Source: Mycobacterium barrassiae
Lineage (GTDB): Bacteria > Actinomycetota > Actinomycetes > Mycobacteriales > Mycobacteriaceae
Length of the DNA: 64,000 nucleotides
NCBI RefSeq assembly: GCF_025822765.1
Contig: NZ_JACKUK010000020.1
Location: 1 to 64,000 of the forward strand
Direction: 5' to 3'
Position 1 is the stretch's first letter. Every line of letters starts with the position of its first letter. The notes beneath the pieces are model-generated. The model saw only the letters and a list, made by a program, of their open reading frames with translations, was not told the DNA's origin and made no database searches. The position numbers and the translations under genes are program-made. Of the stretch, positions 1 through 13,725 are shown in pieces.

Positions 1-1
1 C

Positions 2-595
2 ACACCCGCGGACTTCAACGCCTCCATGGCATCAGCGCCCGACATCGGCTCGTCAGTAGTCACATCCATCGATACTGCTCCATTCATCAGGAGCCACTGC
101 TACACAAACCATCTGACACGCCCGCAGTGGCGGGATCTGACGTGCCGTTGGCCGGGCTGCGACAAGTCGGCTGAGAAGTCCGATGTCGACCACACGGTGC
201 CGTACCCGTGGGGGCGGACGCATCCGTCGAACGCCAAGCACTACTGCCGGATTCACCATCTGCTCAAGACTTTTGGCGGATGGAGCGATCGGCAGCTGTC
301 CGATGGCACCGTGGTGTTGACCTCACCGACCGGACACGTCTACTCGACCGAGTCGCATGGTGGGGCGATGTTCCCCACGCTCGCCACCCCTACCGGCGAT
401 CTGGACCTTTCGCCGCACATCCCCGACCCGGAGGCCGACCGCGCGGCGAAGATGCCGCGGCGCACACAAACGCGTGCCCAGGACCGTCGGGACCGCATCA
501 ACGCCGAACGACGCGAACGCACCGAACTGATCGCAGAAGAAGAGCGCCAACACCGAGCCTGGCTCGCCGCCAATTACAGGCCGCCGCCCTTCTGA
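2..595 (+). CDS. HNH endonuclease domain protein of the 13E12 repeat family (5' end outside the window)
   Basis: The frame is open back to the first bases of the window, so this is the C-terminal part of a longer protein; an internal ATG at 26 is unlikely to be the real start. It carries the HNH core CRWPGCD, then DHTVPYPWG, then CRIHHLLKTFGGW, with the two CxxC-type cysteine pairs and the DH/HH residues of mycobacterial 13E12/DUF222 proteins. The charged Arg/Glu-rich tail is also usual for that family. Members usually have an N-terminal DUF222 domain of a few hundred residues, presumably upstream of the window. They occur in many copies in mycobacteria and are often linked to mobile DNA. Nuclease activity here is inference. 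Confidence 0.75.
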   Translation, partial: TPADFNASMASAPDIGSSVVTSIDTAPFIRSHCYTNHLTRPQWRDLTCRWPGCDKSAEKSDVDHTVPYPWGRTHPSNAKHYCRIHHLLKTFGGWSDRQLSDGTVVLTSPTGHVYSTESHGGAMFPTLATPTGDLDLSPHIPDPEADRAAKMPRRTQTRAQDRRDRINAERRERTELIAEEERQHRAWLAANYRPPPF

Positions 596-835
596 ATGTG
601 AAAGTCGCGGTCATCGGGCCGGCTCAGCATCGCGGTCATTGTCTTGCGGTCGTACGGTCACAGGTCGACATTGCCCTCATCGGTGAGATACCAAGAGTTG
701 CAACCGGTATTCCAAGCGGTGGCTTTCTTCGCTCGATTGACCCGTCCGTGCCTGTCGACGGATTGGTCGACATTCTGCGCCTGGTCAGCCGCCAAACCGG
801 AAGCAATCGCCGCGAGTTCTGGCATGCTGGTTGCC

Positions 836-1225
836 ATGACTGAGCCGCAGTTCGGTGGCAGCGAATACGGAAGCCAGCCAACGCCGCCGCCCCCGCCTGG
901 CTATTCAGCGCCCCCGCCGCCCACGGGCTACCCACAGCCGTACGCGGATCCGAGCGCGCCGTTCGGCCGTCACCCGCTGACTGGTGAGCCGTTCTCGGAC
1001 AAGTCCAAGGTCATCGCCGGCCTGCTGCAGCTGCTCGGGCTGTTCGGGATCGTCGGCATCGGCCGCATGTATATCGGCCAGACCGGCCTCGGCGTCGCCC
1101 AGCTCGTCGTGGGCCTCGTGACCTGCGGCCTCGGCGCCATCATCTGGGGAATCATCGACGCAGTGCTGATCTTCACGGACAAGGTGCGCGACCAGGAGGG
1201 GCGTCCTCTGCGCGATGGCACTTAG
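836..1225 (+). CDS. TM2 domain-containing membrane protein (Rv1615-like)
   Basis: A protein of about 129 residues with a Pro/Gly/Tyr-rich cytosolic N-terminus (PTPPPPPGYS and similar) followed by a TM2 domain: two hydrophobic helices separated by a tight turn, with the typical GLFGIVGIGRMYIGQ and GLGAIIWGIIDAVLIF segments. The function of bacterial TM2 proteins is unknown. I start at ATG 836; ATG 824, four codons earlier in frame, is an alternative. The stop overlaps the start of the DUF2752 gene by 11 bases, so the two are probably co-translated. The same pair precedes pykA in M. tuberculosis; here gltBD lies between. Confidence 0.8.
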   Translation: MTEPQFGGSEYGSQPTPPPPPGYSAPPPPTGYPQPYADPSAPFGRHPLTGEPFSDKSKVIAGLLQLLGLFGIVGIGRMYIGQTGLGVAQLVVGLVTCGLGAIIWGIIDAVLIFTDKVRDQEGRPLRDGT

Positions 1226-1625
1226 CACGGCGCCCAGCCGGGAAAGGCTGTACACCGCGCTCGGAACGGGCGCCGTGGCCGTGGGTGCGCTTGCCTACAT
1301 CGGCATCGGCGATCCCCATTCGCCGAGTTTCGTGTTCCTGCCGTGCCCCTTTTTTGCGATCACGGGCCTGTACTGCCCGGGCTGCGGCGGTATGCGGATG
1401 GTCCACGACGTGCTCCACGGCGACCTGGCCGCCGCGGTCGTCGACAACGTCGTGGCGCTGGTCGGTCTGCCGCTGCTGCTGGCCTGGTTTCTGGTGCGTC
1501 GCCGCAGCGGACGGCCCTGGATGACGCCGGTCGCCGCCGTCGTCATCCTCGGCATCGCCCTCACCTGGACGGTCGTGCGCAACCTGCCCGGGTTCCCGCT
1601 GGTCCCGACCGTTCTCGACGGGTAG
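1215..1625 (+). CDS. DUF2752 membrane protein (Rv1616-like)
   Basis: A 136-residue integral membrane protein with about three hydrophobic segments and the DUF2752 hallmark CPGCGGMRMVHDVLHGD, in which the CPGCGG motif resembles a metal or haem ligand site. Its function is not established. It overlaps the TM2 gene by 11 bases in another frame and is followed by 85 bases holding the gltB leader. Family assignment is secure from the motif; the start ATG at 1215 fits the length of homologues. Confidence 0.8.
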   Translation: MALSTAPSRERLYTALGTGAVAVGALAYIGIGDPHSPSFVFLPCPFFAITGLYCPGCGGMRMVHDVLHGDLAAAVVDNVVALVGLPLLLAWFLVRRRSGRPWMTPVAAVVILGIALTWTVVRNLPGFPLVPTVLDG

Positions 1626-1642
1626 CCGCTTTACCGCGCTGA

Positions 1643-1648
1643 TATGAT
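1643..1648 (+). promoter_or_regulatory. Possible -10 element for gltBD
   Basis: TATGAT, one mismatch from the sigma-A -10 consensus, 63 bases before the gltB ATG. No good -35 is visible at 16-18 bases upstream. If used, transcription would begin near 1655 and the leader would consist almost entirely of the hairpin that follows. Confidence 0.35.
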
Positions 1649-1665
1649 CGCCATTCGGGCCGGTG

Positions 1666-1693
1666 CAGTCCCGGGCCATGTTTTCCCGGACTG
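1666..1693 (+). promoter_or_regulatory. Leader hairpin directly before the gltB ribosome-binding site
   Basis: CAGTCCCGGG and CCCGGACTG form a stem with one bulged base and a 9-base loop. The 3' arm ends two bases before the GGAGG at 1695-1699. Its position suggests control of gltB translation or transcript stability, but this is inference. Confidence 0.4.
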
Positions 1694-1710
1694 TGGAGGT
1701 TCTTCCTTCG

Positions 1711-6232
<4,522 letters not shown>

Positions 6233-6240
<8 letters not shown>

Positions 6241-7741
6241 TCCGACAGGTTTTCTCAAGGTTCCCAAAGTCGAAGCCGCCAAGCGGGCCGTCGACGAACG
6301 GGTCGGCGACTGGCGCGAGGTGTATGAACAGCAGGATCCGCACGAGCGCGCCGGCGAGGTCGCACAGCAGGCCCGGCGGTGCATGGACTGCGGAATCCCG
6401 TTCTGCCACTCCGGAAGTGCGGGGTGCCCGCTCGGCAATCTGATACCGGAATGGAACGACCTCGTGCGACGCGGCCGCTGGGACGCCGCGAGCGACCGCC
6501 TGCACGCGACCAACAACTTCCCGGAGTTCACCGGGCGGCTGTGTCCTGCGCCGTGCGAGGCCGCGTGCGTGCTGTCGATCGGCGAGGAGCGGACCGGCGG
6601 AAGCGTCACGATCAAACGCATCGAGCAGACCATCGCCGACCAGGCCTGGATGGACGGGATCGTCGAACCGCAGCCCGCGGCGATCGCGACGGGCCGCAAG
6701 GTGGCCATCGTCGGATCGGGACCCGCCGGACTGGCTGCGGCACAGCAGCTCACGCGGGCCGGCCATGACGTCACGGTGTATGAGCGTGACGACCGCATCG
6801 GCGGTCTGATGCGTTACGGCATCCCGGAGTACAAGCTCGAGAAGGCCACCCTGAACCAGCGGCTGGCGCAGATGCGTGCCGAGGGAACGCGTTTCGTCAC
6901 CGAATGTGAAGTCGGTGTGGATCTGCCCGTCGAGCAACTCAGGCAGCAGTACGACGCCGTCGTGCTCGCGGTCGGCGCCTTGCGGGCCCGCGACAGCGAC
7001 GTGGAAGGCCGGTCGCTCAAGGGTGTTCACCTCGCGATGGACCATCTGGTTCCGGCGAATAAGGAGTGCGAGGGCGACGGTCCGAGTCGGATTTCGGCGG
7101 CCGGCAAGCACGTCGTGATCATCGGTGGTGGCGACACGGGGGCCGACTGCCTGGGCACCGCGCATCGGCAGGGTGCGAAATCCGTCACCCAGCTGGACTA
7201 CAACCCGGAGCCGCCGGAATATCGCGACGAATCCCGCTCGCCGTGGCCGATGTGGCCGATCGTGCTGCGTACGCGGCTGTCGCCAGCGCATGCCGAAGGC
7301 GGCCACCGCCGTTACGAAGTGGCGGTACAACGCTTTCTCGGCGACGAGAAGGGCCATCTTCGCGCCATGGAGATCGCCGAGGTGAAGGTCGACCGCGACG
7401 CGGAAGGTCGCCGCATCATCACTCCGGTCGGCGAGTCGCTGGAACTTCCGTGCGACCTTGCCCTGCTGGCGATCGGCTTCGACGGCGTCGAGCACATGCC
7501 GCTACTGGACGGGCTCGGGGTGAAACTCAACCGGCGCGGCACCGTGCCCTGCGGATCGGATTGGCAGACCGACGCGCCCGGCGTGTTCGTGTGCGGCGAC
7601 GCACACCGCGGTGCCTCGCTGATCGTGTGGGCCATCGCGGAGGGCCGCAGCGCGGCCCACGCCGTCGACAAATACCTGATGGGGGAGTCGGATCTGCCCG
7701 CTCCGGTGGTACCGGGCGCGTTGCCGCTGGCCGTCGTCTGA
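6233..7741 (+). CDS. gltD: Glutamate synthase small subunit
   Basis: A 502-residue FAD- and NADPH-dependent subunit that feeds electrons to GltB. The start is GTG 6233, overlapping the gltB stop by eight bases, which suggests translational coupling. The N-terminus has the 4Fe-4S cysteines (CMDCGIPFC from residue 50, then CPLGN and CPAPCEAAC). An FAD-binding Rossmann motif ([13 protein letters not shown]) and a second nucleotide site for NADPH ([11 protein letters not shown]) follow. Near the C-terminus [19 protein letters not shown] is the usual FAD-domain closing motif. All expected motifs are present and the length is normal. Confidence 0.96.
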
Positions 7742-7767
7742 ATCGATCAACGACTATGCTCGCAGAC

Positions 7768-9186
7768 GTGAATAGACGCGGAAAGATCGTCTGCACCCTC
7801 GGCCCGGCCACTGCTACTGACGATGCGGTCAAGGCATTGGTCTCGGCCGGAATGGACGTCGCGCGGCTGAACTTCAGTCACGGCGAATACGCCGATCACG
7901 AAGCCAACTACAAACGGGTGCGCGCCGCATCCGACGCCACCGGGCGCGCCGTCGGCATCCTCGCCGACCTGCAGGGTCCCAAGATCCGCCTCGGCCGGTT
8001 CAAGGACGGACCCACCGAATGGGTCGAGGGCGAGACGGTGCGGATCACGATCGACGACTGTGAGGGCACCCACGACCGGGTGTCGACCACGTACAAGCGT
8101 CTGGCGGAGGACGCCACTCCCGGCGACCGCGTGCTCGTCGACGACGGAAACGTCGGTCTCGTCGTCGAGATCATCGACGGCAACGACGTGGTGTGCACCG
8201 TCACCGAGGGCGGCACGGTCAGCAACAACAAGGGAATGTCGCTGCCCGGCATGAACGTGTCGGCGCCCGCATTGTCGGAGAAGGACATCGAGGATCTCGA
8301 GTTCGCACTGCAGGTCGGCGTCGACCTGGTGGCGCTGTCGTTCGTGCGATCGCCCGCCGACATCGAACTCGTGCATGAGGTGATGGACCGCGTGGGCAGG
8401 CGGGTGCCCGTCATCGCCAAGCTCGAGAAGCCCGAAGCCATCGACAATCTCGAGGCGATCGTGCTGGCGTTCGACGCGATCATGGTCGCCCGCGGTGACC
8501 TCGGCGTCGAGCTGCCGCTCGAAGAGGTTCCGCTGGTGCAGAAGCGTGCCATCCAGATGGCAAGGGAGAACGCCAAACCCGTCATCGTCGCGACCCAGAT
8601 GCTCGAGTCGATGATCGAGAACTCGCGCCCGACCCGCGCTGAGGCCTCCGATGTGGCCAACGCGGTGCTCGACGGTGCGGACGCGGTGATGCTCTCGGGT
8701 GAGACATCGGTCGGCAAGTACCCGCTGGAGGCGGTGCGGACGATGGCCCGAATCATCAAGGCGGTCGAGGAGAACTCGGTCGTGGTGCCGCCCCTGACGC
8801 ACGTGCCCCGTACCAAGCGCGGCGTGATCTCCTACGCGGCCCGCGACATCGGCGAGCGACTGGACGCCAAGGCCCTGGTGGCCTACACCCAGTCCGGCGA
8901 CACGGTCCGTCGGCTCGCGCGCCTGCACACACCGCTGCCGCTGCTGGCCTTCACGTCGCTGCCCGAGGTCCGTAGCCAGCTCGCGCTGAGCTGGGGCACG
9001 GAGACGTTCATCGTGCCGCACATCCAGACCACGGACGGGATGATCAGGCAGGTCGACAAGTCGCTGCTCGAACTCGGCCGCTACAAGCGCGGCGACCTGG
9101 TGGTCATCATCGCGGGCGCTCCGCCGGGCACAGTAGGCTCCACCAATCTGATCCACGTACACCGGATCGGGGAGGACGACGTCTAG
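7768..9186 (+). CDS. pyk: Pyruvate kinase
   Basis: Transfers phosphate from phosphoenolpyruvate to ADP in the last step of glycolysis. The GTG at 7768 gives VNRRGKIVCTLGP and 472 residues, matching the M. tuberculosis enzyme in length and N-terminus; ATG 7756 in the same frame is an alternative. The (beta/alpha)8 barrel carries ARLNFSHG, the K-E metal and substrate motif (VIAKLEKPEAI), MVARGDLGVE and the signature ATQMLESMI, with the B domain inserted near residues 70-170. The C-terminal domain is complete. It follows gltD after 26 bases and is probably co-transcribed with it. Confidence 0.95.
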   Translation: MNRRGKIVCTLGPATATDDAVKALVSAGMDVARLNFSHGEYADHEANYKRVRAASDATGRAVGILADLQGPKIRLGRFKDGPTEWVEGETVRITIDDCEGTHDRVSTTYKRLAEDATPGDRVLVDDGNVGLVVEIIDGNDVVCTVTEGGTVSNNKGMSLPGMNVSAPALSEKDIEDLEFALQVGVDLVALSFVRSPADIELVHEVMDRVGRRVPVIAKLEKPEAIDNLEAIVLAFDAIMVARGDLGVELPLEEVPLVQKRAIQMARENAKPVIVATQMLESMIENSRPTRAEASDVANAVLDGADAVMLSGETSVGKYPLEAVRTMARIIKAVEENSVVVPPLTHVPRTKRGVISYAARDIGERLDAKALVAYTQSGDTVRRLARLHTPLPLLAFTSLPEVRSQLALSWGTETFIVPHIQTTDGMIRQVDKSLLELGRYKRGDLVVIIAGAPPGTVGSTNLIHVHRIGEDDV

Positions 9187-9208
9187 TCACGGCGAACAGG
9201 AGGATTGA

Positions 9209-10066
9209 GTGTCAGCAGACTTCGACGAGCTGCTGGCAATACTCGATCTCCGCCAGGTAGACGACGACGTCTACGTCGGTTCGCATCCGAGCAAGAATCC
9301 GATTCGCACCTTCGGCGGCCAGATGATGGCGCAGTCGCTGGTGGCGGCCTCCCGCAGCCTCCGGCACGAGTTGCCGCCCAGCGCGTTGTCGGTGCACTTC
9401 ATCGCCGGCGGGGACCCGGAGAAAGATCTCGAGTTCCACATCACCCGGCTGCGCGACGAGCGGCGGTTCGCCAACCGGCGCGTCGATGTCATGCAGGACG
9501 GCGAGGTGCTGACCACCGCGTTGGTGTCCTACCTCGCGGGCGGCCGCAGTCTCGAGCACGGCGTCGAGCCGCCCGAGTTGCCGGATCCGCAGTCGCTGCC
9601 GCCGATCGACGAATTGTTGCGCGGGTACGAGGAAGTCGTCCCGCACTTCGCGTCGGCGCTACGCCCGGTCGACTGGCGCTACACCAACGACCCGACGTGG
9701 GTGATGCGCGACAAGGGCGAGAAGCTGACCTACAACCGGGTCTGGATGAAGACCCGCGGTGAGATGCCCGACGATCCGGCCGTGAACGCCGCGGCGCTGG
9801 CGTACGCATCGGACACCACGGTGCTGGATTCGATCATCACCACCCACGGACTGTCGTGGGGGTGGGACCGCATCTTCGCCGTCACCACGAACCACTCGGT
9901 GTGGTTCCACCGCCCGATCCGGTTCGACGAGTGGGTGCTCTACTCGACGACATCGCCGGTGGCCGCCGACTCACGCGGCCTGGGCACCGGACACTTCTTC
10001 GACCAGCAAGGTCAGCTGTTGGCGACCGTGGTGCAGGAAGGCATCGTCAAGCACTTCCCGCGTTAA
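9209..10066 (+). CDS. tesB: Acyl-CoA thioesterase II (TesB, Rv1618-like)
   Basis: A 285-residue double hot-dog thioesterase that hydrolyses acyl-CoA to free fatty acid and CoA. The GTG start is preceded by AGGAGG at 9199-9204. Recognisable TesB segments are RTFGGQMMAQSLVAA in the first hot-dog unit and SDTTVLDSIITTHG, then NHSVWFHRPIRFDEWVLY, in the second. The gene lies 22 bases after pyk and probably closes the gltB-gltD-pyk-tesB transcript. Its stop codon interleaves with that of the convergent DUF4190 gene in a TTAA. Confidence 0.93.
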   Translation: MSADFDELLAILDLRQVDDDVYVGSHPSKNPIRTFGGQMMAQSLVAASRSLRHELPPSALSVHFIAGGDPEKDLEFHITRLRDERRFANRRVDVMQDGEVLTTALVSYLAGGRSLEHGVEPPELPDPQSLPPIDELLRGYEEVVPHFASALRPVDWRYTNDPTWVMRDKGEKLTYNRVWMKTRGEMPDDPAVNAAALAYASDTTVLDSIITTHGLSWGWDRIFAVTTNHSVWFHRPIRFDEWVLYSTTSPVAADSRGLGTGHFFDQQGQLLATVVQEGIVKHFPR

Positions 10067-10626
10067 CCCGCCGGGGTGGTGAGGGTGATCGAGAACTGAT
10101 CCTCGATGTGCTCGGTGAACTGATCGGCGCACCGCTGGACGGCTTCCTGATCGCTGCCCGCCCTGGACAGGCAGTCGACGTAGTCGGTGCCGCCCACCTC
10201 TTGGAAGCCCCAGACGAACAGCGCGATGACGGCGATGGCCTCGATGATGCTGAGGATGCCGAGGATGATGCCGGCGACCGCGACGCCGCCGTTGGTGGCC
10301 TCGCCGCGCTTGGCCCGGCCCCAACCGATGAAGCCGAGAATGACTGCGACGACGCCCAGCACGATGCCGCCGACGACGCTCAGCAGCGCGATGATCGCGG
10401 TGACCAGCGAGGCGATGCCCATACCGTTCTGGGGAGCCGACGGCGGCGGCGCGTACCCGCCGTAGGGCGGCTGCTGCTGCGGCGGGGGATAGCCGCCCGG
10501 GTAGGCGCCGTACGAGGGTGGTGGTGAGCCGGGTGGCGGCGGTGATGGCGGGGCTCCAGGAGGTGGGGGCGGAGCCGCCGGCGGCGGAGTCGGTGGCGGC
10601 GTTTCGGGTTGGTCCGGCTCGCTCAT
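10063..10626 (-). CDS. Proline-rich DUF4190 membrane protein
   Basis: 187 residues. The first ~68 are almost entirely Pro, Gly and Tyr (PPPTPPPAAPPPPPGAPP and similar). Two hydrophobic helices with the DUF4190 pattern follow (GIASLVTAIIALLSVVGGIV and GVAVAGIILGILSIIEAIAV), separated by a short loop containing GWGRAKRG, then an extracytosolic tail with two cysteines. It occupies the place of Rv1619. Function is unknown. It lies downstream of cydC on the same strand after 11 bases, so it may be the last gene of the cyd transcript. Confidence 0.75.
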   Translation of the reverse strand: MSEPDQPETPPPTPPPAAPPPPPGAPPSPPPPGSPPPSYGAYPGGYPPPQQQPPYGGYAPPPSAPQNGMGIASLVTAIIALLSVVGGIVLGVVAVILGFIGWGRAKRGEATNGGVAVAGIILGILSIIEAIAVIALFVWGFQEVGGTDYVDCLSRAGSDQEAVQRCADQFTEHIEDQFSITLTTPAG

Positions 10627-10637
10627 GGTGCTTGAGG

Positions 10638-12128
10638 TTACCCGCAGGCAGGGAGCTTGACGGTGCTACAGACAAAGTCGGTGGGCAGGTGATGGGTGGC
10701 CACCACGATGGTGCGCCCGGCGGGGAAGAGACCCCCGGGTGTGAGCAGTTCGGTGAGAAACCGCCTGCCGTCGGCGGCGTCGAGGTGTTCGGTCGGCTCG
10801 TCGAGCAGCACGGTGGGTGCGGTCGACACCAGCGCGCGGGCCAGCAGGAGTCTCCTGCGTTGTCCGGCCGAGACGGCCGCATCGCCGCCGACCAGGACGG
10901 TGGACAGCCCTTCGGGCAACGAGTCGAGCCAGTCGCCGAGGCCCACCCGGTCCAGGGCGGCGTGCAGCTCGTCGTCGTTCGCGTCGCCGCGCGCCACGAG
11001 AAGGTTGTCGCGGACGGTGGTGGCGAACAGGTGCGCATCCTCGGGGAAAAACGCGGCGTCCGAGGCGATCTCCTCGGGCAGCAGACCCGCGAGATGCATC
11101 AGCAGCGTCGTCTTGCCCGATCCGCTCGGCCCAGTCACGGCCAGCCGGTCGCCGGGTTCGAGGTCGACCGTCGGGACTGCCGGCCGTCGCGAGTCGTCGT
11201 GGCCGGGGTCGGTGAGCATGCGCAAGCGCCGCGCGGCGACGCGTGAGCGTGCCAGCTGTACACCGGCGCCGGGCAACGCGGTTGTCGCCTCAAATGCGGA
11301 TAGCGGCAAGAGCATCAGAACCGCGAGCGTGGTCGGCGCGGTCGTCGGTGCCAGGGCGATACCGCAGACGACGGCACCGAGCATGCTGGCGCCGATCGCC
11401 GCGATGGGAGTCGCGGACGCGAGCGCCGCCGGTGCTGCCGCCCGATCGATGGCGTCACCCCAGTCGCGTTGTTGTCTGTCGGCGTCGGCGAGCACTTCGT
11501 CGAGGCGCCCGCTGACACGCAGCTCCGGTGCGTGTTCGAGGGCGATCATCGCCGCGGTGTTGCGCTGTGAACGGTGCAGTGCGGCAAGGTTTTCGGCGGC
11601 AGCGACGGCACGGGCGGCCAGCACGGGCGCCGCGACGCCGGCAACGAGCAGGCACAGTGCCAGCACCGCCGCCGCGACGGGTGAAATGATCGCGATGGTG
11701 AGGGTGGCCGCCGAGCCGAGGACCGCGGCGACCGCGATCGGAACCACCGCGCGCACAAGCACATCGGACAACTCGTCGACCGACGAGCCGACGTCGCTCA
11801 CCAGTTCGCCGGTGTGTCGCCGCATGACCGCGTCGGCGGGCCCCGTAGCGAGCCGCGCGTACAGCCGCTCACGCACATCGGCGGCGGCGCGCAGGGCGGT
11901 GTCGTGGGAGGCCAATCTCTCGCAGTAGCCGAGGATCCCGCGGGAGATGCCGAGGGCCCGGACCGCCACGACCGCGACGGACAGGTCCAGTACGGGCGGC
12001 ATCTGCCAGGCCCTGGTGATCAGCCATGCCGCGACGCCCGCCAGTGCCAACGCGCTGCCCAGCGACAGCACCCCGAACAGGATCGCCAAGAGCAGCCGGG
12101 GCAGACGGGGGCGCAACAACTCAAACAT
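10638..12128 (-). CDS. cydC: Thiol reductant ABC exporter subunit CydC
   Basis: A fused membrane/ATPase half of the CydDC heterodimer, which exports cysteine or glutathione (and in recent work moves haem) and is needed to assemble cytochrome bd. Six membrane helices occupy about residues 10-285. The nucleotide-binding domain has Walker A GPSGSGKT at 333-340, a degenerate signature VSAGQ at 419-423, and Walker B LLDE ending at Glu444. Oddities: at 496 residues it is short for CydC. The stretch between Walker A and the signature is compressed, and the usual Q-loop position reads FPEDAHLF, with Glu363 instead of Gln. ATG 12128 overlaps the cydD stop by eight bases. Confidence 0.9.
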   Translation of the reverse strand: MFELLRPRLPRLLLAILFGVLSLGSALALAGVAAWLITRAWQMPPVLDLSVAVVAVRALGISRGILGYCERLASHDTALRAAADVRERLYARLATGPADAVMRRHTGELVSDVGSSVDELSDVLVRAVVPIAVAAVLGSAATLTIAIISPVAAAVLALCLLVAGVAAPVLAARAVAAAENLAALHRSQRNTAAMIALEHAPELRVSGRLDEVLADADRQQRDWGDAIDRAAAPAALASATPIAAIGASMLGAVVCGIALAPTTAPTTLAVLMLLPLSAFEATTALPGAGVQLARSRVAARRLRMLTDPGHDDSRRPAVPTVDLEPGDRLAVTGPSGSGKTTLLMHLAGLLPEEIASDAAFFPEDAHLFATTVRDNLLVARGDANDDELHAALDRVGLGDWLDSLPEGLSTVLVGGDAAVSAGQRRRLLLARALVSTAPTVLLDEPTEHLDAADGRRFLTELLTPGGLFPAGRTIVVATHHLPTDFVCSTVKLPACG

Positions 12129-13725
12129 CGACCAGGCTCCCCAATTGCACGACGCGGTCGCCGATCGCCAGCACCGGCGCGCGGTGACCGACCATGATCA
12201 CCGTCGCTCCGGCCGCCGCGCGCGCCGCGATGGCGTCCAGCACCCGCTGCTCGGTCTCGGCATCGAGGTGAGCTGTCGGCTCGTCGAGCAGCAGTACGGG
12301 TGCGCGGGATCCGAGCAGCCGGGCCAGACCGAGCCGTTGTCGCTGGCCGAGCGAGAGGCCGACACCCTCGCCGCCGACCATCGTGTCCAGCCCATCGGGC
12401 AAAGTGGCGACCACCTCGTCGAAACATGCGTTGTGACAGGCTGTTTCGAGGTCATCGAGCGGTCCGAAGAGCTCAAGATTCTGCCGCACCGTACCGGGAA
12501 TGATCGTGGGGCGGTGCGGCAGCCACGCGACCTGAGCCCACCACGCCGGCAGGTCGAGGTCGGCCACGTCCACACCGTCGACACGTATCCGGCCCGACGT
12601 CGGCTCGTCGAGACCCAAAACGGCCTGGAGGAGCGTGGATTTGCCGATGCCGTTGGGCCCGGCGATCACGGTCACCCGGCCGGGTTCGGCGGCAGCGTCG
12701 TATGCCGTGATGTCGATGGTGGCACCCGCGGCGGTGACCGTGCGCGTTCCGCGGGGCGGGTCGGGCAGCTCCTCGATCAGCCGGAACGCGTTGTCGGCCG
12801 CGGTCTTTCCGTCCTGGGCGGCGTGGAATGCCGCACCGACGCGGCGCAACGGCCAGAACACCTCGGGTGCCAGGAGCAGCGCCGTGAGTGCCGCGGTGAG
12901 CGTCACTTCGCCGTACACCAGGCGCAGGCCCACGCTCACCGCGATCAACGCGACTCCCAGCGTGGCCAGCAGTTCCAGCACGAGGGAGGACAGAAACGCG
13001 ATGCGCAGCGTCGCCATCGTGGAACGGCGATGCGCGGCACCCAGTTCGGCGATCCGGTGCACCGAGCCGCCTACGCGTCGCAGGGCACGCAGCGTCGGTA
13101 GGCCCGCGACCAGGTCCAGCAGCCGAGACTGCAGCGTGGCCATCGCACGCAGCGCGGCGGCCGAACGATCGGCGGTGGTGAGGCCGATCAGCACCATGAA
13201 GATCGGAATGAGCGGTAACGCGATCATGACGATCGCCGCTGCTTGCCAGTCGTAGACCGCGATGACGGCGACGGTCGCCGGTGTCAGGATCGCGGCGACG
13301 AACAGCGCGGGCAGATACGCGGTGAAGTACAGTCGCAGGCCGTCCAGACCGCGGGTGACCAGGATGGCGGCGTCGTCGCGGCGCTCGGCGAGCCTGCGGG
13401 GCGGCAAGGACGTCGTCGCGGTGAGCACAGCATGGCTGAGGTCGGCGATCACCTCGCTCGCCCCACGCTGAGCGAGCCTGCCCTGCAGCCAGGTGAGCAG
13501 TGTCCGGAACATCCACAGCAGCAACAGAATCGACAGCGGGGCGACGAGGCGGTCCAGGCTGCGTTGGTCGGGATCGGTGATGACCCGGGCGACGATGTCG
13601 GCGAGCAGGACCGCGGACGCGATGGTGGTTCCGGCGATCAGCACACCGCACACGGTCGACCATGCGAGGAAGCGGCGCATCGCGGTCGATGCGCGCCACA
13701 GTCGCGGGTCGACCGGGCCGCTCAC
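12121..13725 (-). CDS. cydD: Thiol reductant ABC exporter subunit CydD
   Basis: The partner half-transporter of CydC, 534 residues. I start at GTG 13725, which overlaps the cydB stop in a GTGA; the frame stays open upstream only as antisense-like readthrough of cydB. The membrane domain spans about residues 15-290. The ATPase domain has Walker A GPNGIGKS (356-363), signature LSLGQ (457-461) and Walker B LLLDEPTAHLD with Glu482. The Q-loop region reads WLPHRPTI, so His404 stands where Gln is usual. Together with CydC both subunits deviate at that position. The tight stop-start coupling through cydB, cydD and cydC indicates one operon. Confidence 0.92.
   Translation of the reverse strand: MSGPVDPRLWRASTAMRRFLAWSTVCGVLIAGTTIASAVLLADIVARVITDPDQRSLDRLVAPLSILLLLWMFRTLLTWLQGRLAQRGASEVIADLSHAVLTATTSLPPRRLAERRDDAAILVTRGLDGLRLYFTAYLPALFVAAILTPATVAVIAVYDWQAAAIVMIALPLIPIFMVLIGLTTADRSAAALRAMATLQSRLLDLVAGLPTLRALRRVGGSVHRIAELGAAHRRSTMATLRIAFLSSLVLELLATLGVALIAVSVGLRLVYGEVTLTAALTALLLAPEVFWPLRRVGAAFHAAQDGKTAADNAFRLIEELPDPPRGTRTVTAAGATIDITAYDAAAEPGRVTVIAGPNGIGKSTLLQAVLGLDEPTSGRIRVDGVDVADLDLPAWWAQVAWLPHRPTIIPGTVRQNLELFGPLDDLETACHNACFDEVVATLPDGLDTMVGGEGVGLSLGQRQRLGLARLLGSRAPVLLLDEPTAHLDAETEQRVLDAIAARAAAGATVIMVGHRAPVLAIGDRVVQLGSLVDV

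Noticed and set aside
208-843. Open frame between the HNH gene and the TM2 gene
   Set aside because: It runs through the HNH coding region in another frame and ends in the TM2 start; the composition of its unique part (596-835) is not gene-like and no family is recognised.
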